Origin: Acidobacteriota bacterium
Lineage (GTDB): Bacteria; Acidobacteriota; JAAYUB01
Direction of reading: 5' to 3'
DNA length: 64,000 nt
Assembly: GCA_029565065.1 (NCBI GenBank)
Contig: JAKQOW010000048.1
Span: forward strand, 62,001-126,000
Shown here piece after piece: positions 56,174-64,000 of this stretch. The notes beneath the pieces are model-generated. The model did not search any database and was not told where the DNA came from. It saw nothing but the letters and a program-made list of their open reading frames with translations. The first letter of the stretch is position 1. The number at the start of each line of letters is the position of its first letter. The position numbers were made by a program, and so were the translations under genes.

Positions 56174-57488
56174 CGACGAGCAGCTCCGCGATCTGGTGGC
56201 GCGCGTCCGGGCGGCCGGGGTGGTGGGCGCCGGAGGCGCGGGCTTCCCCGCGTGGCGCAAGCTGGAGGGCGCGCCGGGCGCGGACACGCTGATCCTCAAC
56301 GGGGCGGAATGCGAGCCCCTGCTCCACGCGGACTACTACTGCCTCCTTCATTACGGGGACAAAGTGCTGGCCGCCGCGGACGTGATCCGCGGTCTGCTCG
56401 GCATCCGCGATGTTGCCGTGGCCGTGAAGAAGAAGCGGCGGCGCCTGCGGGAGCACCTGGCGCGGCTGGCGGCGGCGTACCCGGGCTTCCGCATGCTGGA
56501 GCTCCCCGATGTATATCCGTCGGGTGACGAGCATTTGCTGGTCCAATCGGCTACGGGACGCATCGTGCCGCAGGGCGGCATCCCCCCGGCGGTGGGCTGC
56601 CTGGTCCAAAACGTCCAGTCACTGGCGCACATCTACGACGCACTGGACGGCCGTCCCGTGACTCACCGTTTCGTCACCATCGCCGGCGCCGTGGCCAAGC
56701 CGTCGACGTTCGAGGCCCCCATTGGCACCCCTCTGGCGCATCTGTTGGAACAATCGGGCGGCGTCACCTGCCCCGAGCCCCGTTTTCTGGCCGGCGGCGC
56801 GATGATGGGCGAACTGGTCGAGTTGGACTACGGCATTCGCAAAACCACCAGCGGCATCCTGGTCTTGCCGGCGCAGAATCCCGCGGTCGAAGAGCGTGTC
56901 CAGTCGCTGGAGCGCGCCGCGCGGGTGTCCATGTCGGTCTGCGACCAGTGCTTCGCCTGCACCGAGATGTGCCCCCGCTACCTGCTGGGCCACGACATCC
57001 AGCCGCACCTGCTCATGCGGCGGGCCCCGCAGGTGCTCACGCAGCCGGCAGACGCCGACCACATCGGTTGGTATTGTTGCGAGTGCGGCGTCTGTTCGCT
57101 CATCGCCTGCCCGCTTCGGATCACGCCACGGCGGCTGATCGGCGCCATGAAGCGGAAGCTGGCCCCGTCCGCCAAACGGGGCAAGGCGGTTTACGCGCTT
57201 CACCCCGACTATCATCGCAAGGGATTGCCTATCCGGTATGTGATGGCGCGGCTGGACCTGGCGCGCTACGACACGGCGAACGCCTTCTGCGGCCCGGCGG
57301 CCGGCGTGGATCATGTCCGGATCGATCTGGCTGAATTCGGCGGCGGCAGCGCCGAACCGGCGGTGACCGCCGGTCAGCGCGTGCTCCCCGGCGAGATCGT
57401 GGGACAGGGCCGGCACACGCCGTTCCACGCATCCATCGGCGGCGTGGTCCGCGCCGCCGGCCGAAGCGTCGAAATCCAAGCCGGATGA
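56133..57488 (+). CDS. PduS/RnfC-like iron-sulfur flavoprotein (SLBB domain)
   Basis: A 451-residue protein of the PduS (cobalamin reductase) and RnfC type. AGVVGAGGAGFP and LILNGAECEPLL are the N-terminal hallmarks (residues about 30-65); an SLBB region near 185-240 is followed by two 4Fe-4S sites, CDQCFACTEMCP (near 272) and CCECGVCSLIACP (near 312, with a 4-residue last spacing). A biotinyl/RnfC-like tail ends it. PduS accompanies propanediol microcompartments; no shell gene is visible here. The start is uncertain: ATG 56133 overlaps the previous gene by 41 bp, and GTG 56196 would give 430 residues. Confidence 0.8.
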   Translation: MKPNTSWTSSKKTSDEQLRDLVARVRAAGVVGAGGAGFPAWRKLEGAPGADTLILNGAECEPLLHADYYCLLHYGDKVLAAADVIRGLLGIRDVAVAVKKKRRRLREHLARLAAAYPGFRMLELPDVYPSGDEHLLVQSATGRIVPQGGIPPAVGCLVQNVQSLAHIYDALDGRPVTHRFVTIAGAVAKPSTFEAPIGTPLAHLLEQSGGVTCPEPRFLAGGAMMGELVELDYGIRKTTSGILVLPAQNPAVEERVQSLERAARVSMSVCDQCFACTEMCPRYLLGHDIQPHLLMRRAPQVLTQPADADHIGWYCCECGVCSLIACPLRITPRRLIGAMKRKLAPSAKRGKAVYALHPDYHRKGLPIRYVMARLDLARYDTANAFCGPAAGVDHVRIDLAEFGGGSAEPAVTAGQRVLPGEIVGQGRHTPFHASIGGVVRAAGRSVEIQAG

Positions 57489-57498
57489 GGGCGTAGCG

Positions 57499-58368
57499 GT
57501 GAAGCTCGGCGCCCACATGTCCATCGCCGGACGAATCGGCCTCGCTCTGTCCCGCGGAGCCGCCGTGGGATGCGAGACAGTTCAGATCTTCACCCAAAAC
57601 AACAACCGGTGGGTGGGCAAACGGCTGGAGCCGGACGCCGTGCGTGAGTTCCGGGCGCTGCGCCGCACCACCCGGATCGACCCGGTCTTCGCCCACAATG
57701 GTTACCTGGTCAACCTGGCCTCGGCTGACGCCGCCATCCGGCGCCGGTCCATCGAAGCCATGGTGCAGGAGGTGGAGCGGTGCGCGGAGCTGGAGCTCCC
57801 GTTCGTCATCCTGCACCCGGGCGCCCATGGCGGCGACGGGGAATTGACGGGAATCCGCCGCATCGTCCAGGGGCTTCAGACGATCATCCGGCGCACCGCC
57901 GGCGCCGGCGTGGGCCTGGTGCTGGAGGACACGGCCGGCCAGGGCACTTCGCTGGGCCATCGGCTGGAACAGCTGCGCGACATACTGGCGGGTGCGGACC
58001 GGCCGGAGCGTCTGGGCGTCTGCCTGGACACCAGCCACCTGTTCGCGGCGGGGTACGATGTCCGGGACCCCGAATCGTACGCGGCCACCATGGCCGCGTT
58101 CGAGCGGACGGTGGGGTTTGAATTCCTGCGGGCGTTGCACCTGAACGATTCGAAGCGGGAGTTGGGTTCCCGGGTGGATCGGCACGCGCACATCGGCCAG
58201 GGCGCGCTGGGCCTCGGCGCTTTCCGGCTGTTCCTCAATGATCCGCGCCTGCTGACCGTGCCGGGAGTCATCGAAACGGAAAAAACCGACGACGGTGACG
58301 CTGACCGGATGAATCTAGGAGTGCTGCGACGGTTGAGGAGGCGGGGTGCCCGCCCCCGGCTCGGGTGA
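57499..58368 (+). CDS. nfo: Endonuclease IV (AP endonuclease)
   Basis: A 289-residue TIM-barrel, three-zinc AP endonuclease that cuts DNA 5' to abasic sites. Zinc ligands are in GAHMSIAG, FAHNGYLVNLAS, FVILHPGAH, VLEDTAGQG, VCLDTSHLF, ALHLNDSKRELGSRVDRHAHIG and PGVIETEKTDDG. The GTG start at 57499 follows GAGGGCG, overlapping the pduS-like stop. Length is typical of the family. It abuts the convergent zinc-ribbon gene with no spacing. Confidence 0.93.
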   Translation: MKLGAHMSIAGRIGLALSRGAAVGCETVQIFTQNNNRWVGKRLEPDAVREFRALRRTTRIDPVFAHNGYLVNLASADAAIRRRSIEAMVQEVERCAELELPFVILHPGAHGGDGELTGIRRIVQGLQTIIRRTAGAGVGLVLEDTAGQGTSLGHRLEQLRDILAGADRPERLGVCLDTSHLFAAGYDVRDPESYAATMAAFERTVGFEFLRALHLNDSKRELGSRVDRHAHIGQGALGLGAFRLFLNDPRLLTVPGVIETEKTDDGDADRMNLGVLRRLRRRGARPRLG

Positions 58369-59076
58369 TCAGCCGTTCTGACAGTAGAGGATGCGCGAAC
58401 AGCTCTCGCACTGCATGAACTTGTCGGTGGTGCGCAACTCCTGGTAGGCCTGAGGTCGCAGCCGGACGTGGCAAACCTGGCAGATCTCTTCCCGGACCTC
58501 CGCCACCGCGATGCCACCCAGGCCGTTGGCCAGCTTGGTGTAGATCCGCAGCATGTCGGCGGGCACGCTGCCGAGTGTCCCTTCCCGACGCCGCTTCAGG
58601 TTCTCCGACTCGTCCTGCAGGAAGCGGGCCGCGTCGTCCAACCGGCTGCTTTCCTGCGCCAGCCGGGCGCTGTCCTCGCGCAAGCGGCGAGCGGTCTCAG
58701 CGGCCTCACGGCGCGCTACATCAACCTGCTCCATGAGGTCAAGGATGAAATCTTCCTTCTCGCCGATCTGCTTGTCCACGTAGCCGATCTCTTCCAGAAT
58801 AGCCCGGTATTCCTCGTTCTTCTTGACTTCCATTTGCTGCTGCTTCAACCGGGTCTGGCGAGTCCGCAACGACTCGACTTCCTTCTCTTCCGCCCGGATG
58901 CGGCGCTCCAGCTCCTTCACCCCTTCATCGGCACGCGCCGATAGGTCGCCGAGCTTGGCGATCTCGCCGTCCACCTCGGCCCGCCGGATGGGTATGCGCT
59001 CCACCTCGTGCTGCAGTTCCGTGATCTTCAAATCGATGGTTTGAAGATCCCATAATCGGCTGATGTCGCGATGCAA
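58369..59076 (-). CDS. Coiled-coil protein with C4 zinc ribbon (DUF164/zf-RING_7)
   Basis: A 235-residue cytoplasmic protein. Residues about 10-175 form a long, charged coiled coil, and a C-terminal zinc ribbon has CQVCHVRL and CESCSRILYC (near residues 198-232), the DUF164 layout. The family is widespread and often near rpoD or dnaG in bacteria; a nucleic-acid-linked role is assumed, not proven. It lies downstream of the CAU tRNA and rpoD on the same strand. Confidence 0.85.
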   Translation of the reverse strand: MHRDISRLWDLQTIDLKITELQHEVERIPIRRAEVDGEIAKLGDLSARADEGVKELERRIRAEEKEVESLRTRQTRLKQQQMEVKKNEEYRAILEEIGYVDKQIGEKEDFILDLMEQVDVARREAAETARRLREDSARLAQESSRLDDAARFLQDESENLKRRREGTLGSVPADMLRIYTKLANGLGGIAVAEVREEICQVCHVRLRPQAYQELRTTDKFMQCESCSRILYCQNG

Positions 59077-59101
59077 AACAACCCCGTTAGTGAAGAGTGA
59101 G

Positions 59102-59175
59102 TGGGCCCACCAGGATTCGAACCTGGGACCAACCGGTTATGAGCCGGTAGCTCTGACCAACTGAGCTATGGGCCC
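59102..59175 (-). tRNA. tRNA with CAU anticodon, probably tRNA-Ile2 (or elongator tRNA-Met)
   Basis: A 74-nt tRNA on the minus strand: acceptor GGGCCCA/TGGGCCC, D arm GCTC/GAGC, anticodon stem ACCGG/CCGGT around CTCATAA (anticodon CAU), T arm CCAGG/CCTGG with TTCGAAT, discriminator A. CCA is not encoded. It lacks the initiator C1-A72 mismatch. The C4-G69 and C5-G68 acceptor pairs are those favoured by the lysidine synthase TilS, which leans toward isoleucine (lysidine-modified) identity, but elongator Met is not excluded. Confidence 0.88.
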
Positions 59176-59234
59176 CGGGAAACGCGTCCGTTATGCCCCA
59201 AAACGGAGCCGATGTCAACTCCTGCGGTCGGCGC

Positions 59235-60919
<1,685 letters not shown>

Positions 60920-60923
<4 letters not shown>

Positions 60924-62668
60924 TTATTGAGTTGCATGATGATTCGTTTCCGCTGCTCCAGGATATCGCGGCAACGGTCCATATCGCCGGACTGCTCAGC
61001 CTGCTGGCACTCTGCCGTCAGTCGTTCAAGCTCCCTTTCGAGTGACCGCTGGCGCAACGACTGTAGACAGTTGACAGCTTCGGTTTCGGAAACCACGGTT
61101 GTCGCGCGCGACATCATTTGATGCAACAGGGTGCGGTCGGCTTCGGTGAGCATGTCTTCGATTTCAGCCAAGCGGAAGGACTCCCCCTCATGCACCTGCT
61201 GCGCAATACAGGTCAGGATGTTAGATGTCGTCAAACCCTCAAAAGTTACAGCAACACCAGAAAATATTTTCGGTGCCATCTCGGGAAAATGCAGCACAAA
61301 ATTGATGAGTTCGGTCTCGGCCGCGGTCAGGGGAGACTGACTGTATTGAGCCACCGCGGCTTTGTCCACTTTCCGCGAGCGGGCGAAGGTGTTGTACTGG
61401 TTGAACAGCGCGTCCCGATGGATACCCAGGCGGTCCGCCCAGCCGGCCAGATAATTCGAACGGACCGGTTCCTGCTGGATGCGGGCCAGGAAGGGGAACA
61501 TGCTCTCCAGGATCTTCACTTTCCGCTCCACCGACAGGTCGGCACCGGCGGCCTGCAGCTTGTGGTGGAGCTGGAAATCCAGAAACGGGAGTGACTGTTT
61601 GATCGCGTCCCGGAACGAATCGGCCCCATGTTTCAGCACGAACGTGTCGGGATCATGTCCGCCGGGCAGGGTGGCGACCCGGCAGTCGAACTCGTTCTCC
61701 AGAAACAGCTCCACCGAACGGAAGGCGGCATTGGCTCCGGCGGCGTCGGGATCGAAGCAGATCACGATGTTGCGGGTGAACCGGCCCAGCAGCTTGACCT
61801 GGGCCGGAGTCAGGCCGGTGCCCAGCGAGGCGACCACGTTCTCGACCCCGGCCTGGAAGGGCACGATCATGTCGAAGTAGCCCTCGACCAGGATGGCCAG
61901 GTCCGCCTGCCGGATCGCCTTCAGGGCATGTCCCAGGCCGAACAGATGATAGCCCTTCTGGTAAAGCGGGGTTTCCGGAGAATTCAGGTATTTCGGTTCG
62001 CCCTCACCGAGGATCCGTCCGCCGAAGGCGATGACGCGGCCGTGCATGTCCTGAATGGGGACGATGAGGCGGCTGCGGAACAGGTCATAGCTGCGCTGCG
62101 TGACTTCGGAAACACGGGCCAGCCCGGCCTGCTGGGCCAGCGCCTCCCGTATGCCCAGACCGCGCAGGTAACTCACCAGCCGCTGGCCGTCGCCGGGTGC
62201 GAACCCGAGCATGAACTGTTGGATCGTGCCGGGTGCGATCTGGCGCCCAGCGAGATAATCGCGCGCGCCGGCACCCTCCGGGTCCTTCAGGCAGCGCTGG
62301 TAAAACTTGGACGCCTCGGCCATCACCGTCTGCAGGTGCTCCCGGTCGCGGTACCGCTTCTCCTCGGCCGGGTCCAGCGCCGGCACCCGGAGATGGGCCA
62401 GGTCCGCCAGAAAATGGATGGCCTCGGAGTAGGTGAGGTTTTCCAGTTCCATCACCAGTTGGATCACGTCGCCGCCTTTGCCGCAGCCGAAGCAATGGTA
62501 GCTCTGGAGTTGTTCGTTGATGGAAAAACTGGGTGTCTTCTCGGTGTGGAAGGGGCAGAGAGCGAAGTAATTCTTGCCTTTGCGGGTCAATTTCAGGAAA
62601 TTCCCAGCCACCTCGACGATGTTGAGGGTGTGCTTCAACTGCTGGACGAACTGGGACGAAATGCGCAT
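60920..62668 (-). CDS. dnaG: DNA primase
   Basis: A 582-residue primase. The N-terminal zinc-binding domain ([12 protein letters not shown], then [10 protein letters not shown], residues about 33-65) is intact; the TOPRIM core has [11 protein letters not shown] (Glu-Gly-Tyr-Phe-Asp) and [10 protein letters not shown]; the C-terminus is the DnaB-binding helical region. ATG 62668 is chosen because homology starts at MRISSQFV; an extra ten residues upstream are not conserved. It makes RNA primers for replication. Confidence 0.95.
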
Positions 62669-62708
62669 GGGTGACGCCTGGCTCCGCCCGCCGGGCAAAA
62701 GATCAGAG

Positions 62709-62737
62709 ATTTTATGAAAATCAGGTCAAAAAGTAAA
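62709..62737 (-). promoter_or_regulatory. Sigma70-type promoter for dnaG-rpoD
   Basis: On the minus strand TTTACT (62737-62732) and TAAAAT (62714-62709) are spaced by 17 bp in an AT-rich patch, about 40 bp upstream of the dnaG ATG and 13 bp after the mutS2 stop. Confidence 0.6.
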
Positions 62738-62749
62738 GAGAAATTTGGA

Positions 62750-64000
62750 TCAGACATCCAGTTCGACGATGGTCTTCCCCTCCCCGCCTTCGGCGTACGG
62801 CGGGTGGTAAAAATGCCGGACGAACGGTGTCTCACGCAGGCGGCGATGGATGGCCGCCCGGAGAATGCCGCGCCCCATGCCGTGGATCACCGATATTTTT
62901 CGCTGCTCCTGGCGGAACATCAAGTCCAGGAACCGGTCCAACTCGGCCAGGGCGTCTTCTGCGCTCCGGCCGATCACATGCAGCTCGGTGGCAGCGGGCG
63001 TGTCGTCTGCCGCCTCGTCGGCTGCAGCCGGACGCGGCGGCGCCGTCTCGGCCGGCGGCGATGGCGCCGCGGACTCCTCCCGCCGGCATAACCAGGCGAC
63101 GGGGACGCGAACCCGTTTGTCGCCGGCCTGGACCAGCGCGCCGTCGCGTCCGCAGTCAAGCACGGTGGCCGCCGTATGCAGCGGCTCCACATAGACCGCC
63201 ATGCCGACGGCCAGTTCGCCGGCCGACAAGGGGCGCAACGCCGGCCGCCTCGCCGCGGGCACATCCTGGATCACCGGTTCCAGCCTCCGCTCCACAGCGT
63301 CAAGGAGCCGCTCGGCCCGCCGCTGCATCCGGTCGGCGGCCAGGGCGGCACCCGCCTGCCGCTGCACCTCTTCAAACAGGGCTTTCTTTTCCGCCTCGAA
63401 CTGCCGGCGCACCGAGTCGAACTCCTGCCGGAGCTCCTGCATCACGGACCGCTTCCGCTCCTCGGCCTGGCGTTCCAGATGGATCTTGCGGAGGATCTGT
63501 TCGTGCTTGAGCCGGGTGATATCGGCCAGCTCGGCTTCCCGCTTCCGGACCAGCTCGTTGAGTCGGGCCATCACCTCCTCGCTGAGCTGCCGGCCGCCGG
63601 ACAGGCGCCGGTTGGCGTCGGCCGCCACCGGCTCGGGCAGGCCCAGCTTCCGTGCGATAAAGAGGCCGCGGCTGCTCCCGAGAGCGCCCAGGTGCAGGTG
63701 GTACGTGGGTTCCAGCGTGTCGGGATGGATCTCCACCGCGGCGGTGACCACGCCGGTGGTGGTCAGCGCGTATTCCTTGAGCGCCTGGGTGTGGGTGGTG
63801 GCGATGAGGGGCGCCCGCAACCGCTGGAAGTGATCGAGTACGGCCATGGCCACCGCCGCGCCCTCCTCCGGGTCGGTTCCGGTGCCGATCTCGTCCACCA
63901 GCAGCAACGCCGGATGACGGTAATGGTCGAGCATGTGTTTGAGGCTCAGGACGTGGGAGGCGAAGGTACTCAGGTCGTCGGTCAGCGACTGCTGGTCGCC
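62750..64000 (-). CDS. mutS2: Endonuclease MutS2, C-terminal part (cut by window end)
   Basis: The frame is open to base 64000, so about 416 residues of the C-terminal half are present. The ATPase end is seen as QQSLTDDLSTFASHVL and the Walker B LLVDEIGTGTDPEEGAA, followed by a long coiled-coil arm and a C-terminal Smr nuclease domain (LHVIGRSAEDAL, then ISVIHGMGRGILRAAI, then HFYHPPYAEGGEGKTIV). MutS2 suppresses homologous recombination and can rescue collided ribosomes; which applies here is unknown. The Walker A region is outside the window. Confidence 0.92.
   Translation of the reverse strand, partial: GDQQSLTDDLSTFASHVLSLKHMLDHYRHPALLLVDEIGTGTDPEEGAAVAMAVLDHFQRLRAPLIATTHTQALKEYALTTTGVVTAAVEIHPDTLEPTYHLHLGALGSSRGLFIARKLGLPEPVAADANRRLSGGRQLSEEVMARLNELVRKREAELADITRLKHEQILRKIHLERQAEERKRSVMQELRQEFDSVRRQFEAEKKALFEEVQRQAGAALAADRMQRRAERLLDAVERRLEPVIQDVPAARRPALRPLSAGELAVGMAVYVEPLHTAATVLDCGRDGALVQAGDKRVRVPVAWLCRREESAAPSPPAETAPPRPAAADEAADDTPAATELHVIGRSAEDALAELDRFLDLMFRQEQRKISVIHGMGRGILRAAIHRRLRETPFVRHFYHPPYAEGGEGKTIVELDV

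Noticed and set aside
48387..57498. Microcompartment shell-protein genes near the tagged DeoC/RpiB pair
   Set aside because: All frames of plausible size in this interval are assigned to other proteins; none shows a BMC-domain or EutN/CcmL sequence.

Overview
The window reads as chromosomal core and near-core DNA of a GC-rich (roughly 60-65% by eye), Gram-negative, didermic bacterium. The best fit is Acidobacteriota. That is inferred from the tgt-yajC-secD-secF run followed directly by tonB-exbB-exbD-exbD-TPR, a Lol-type lipoprotein-trafficking cluster, a Ser/Thr kinase with a TPR tail, and a LiaF-like gene set behind an ECF sigma factor; no rRNA is present to confirm it. Coding density is very high, many genes overlap by 4 bp or abut, and I see no insertion sequence, prophage, CRISPR array, rRNA or broken gene. 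The first gene (MeaB-like) and the last (mutS2) are cut by the window edges.

Layout, left half. 1-8.1 kb: methylmalonyl-CoA branch (MeaB-like GTPase, epimerase), MTA phosphorylase with a PfkB kinase, uvrC, an exported 5'-nucleotidase, a patatin-like lipase and a PHP phosphatase. 8.1-12.4 kb: an Nfu-type Fe-S scaffold, then gap-pgk-tpiA-secG and tRNA-Leu(GAG), closed by a clear terminator. 12.4-17.1 kb: ECF sigma factor, zinc-binding anti-sigma factor and three LiaI/LiaF/DUF4097-like envelope proteins, with an apparent ECF-type promoter in front. 17.1-19.5 kb (minus): signal peptidase I and an orphan peptide-binding lipoprotein. 19.6-27.4 kb: tgt, yajC, secD, secF, then a TonB system ending in a bidirectional terminator. 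27.4-30.7 kb (minus): a two-PDZ protein and FtsK.

Right half. 30.7-35.0 kb: a Lol-like cluster (lipoprotein, LolC/E-type permease, LolD-type ATPase, a 64-residue membrane protein, LolA) and an NfeD-like protein. 35-36.6 kb: a CoA-transferase. 36.6-47.3 kb (minus): a NatAB-type ABC exporter, a Ser/Thr kinase with TPRs, and thiD-moxR-DUF58-transglutaminase. 47.5-48.4 kb: YtxH and DUF948 proteins. 48.4-54.8 kb (minus): deoC, an extended rpiB homologue, a CehA-type PHP protein, a DHH phosphoesterase and an APC amino-acid permease. 55.0-58.4 kb: an unrecognised protein, a PduS-like Fe-S protein and endonuclease IV. 58.4-64 kb (minus): a zinc-ribbon coiled-coil protein, a CAU-anticodon tRNA, rpoD, dnaG and mutS2.

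The most unusual part is 48.4-57.5 kb. The DeoC and RpiB homologues each begin with a short amphipathic helix and an Ala/Pro-rich linker, the architecture of bacterial-microcompartment encapsulation peptides. The RpiB homologue also carries an extra EutQ-like segment and has Asp where the catalytic Cys of E. coli RpiB lies. A PduS-like protein, usually microcompartment-associated, is about 6 kb away. No shell-protein gene is visible, so this looks like a satellite locus of a sugar-phosphate microcompartment or a shell-less derivative. Second-tier points are a perfect 14-bp palindrome filling the gap promoter spacer, the ECF/LiaF-like module and the Lol-like cluster with its small membrane protein.
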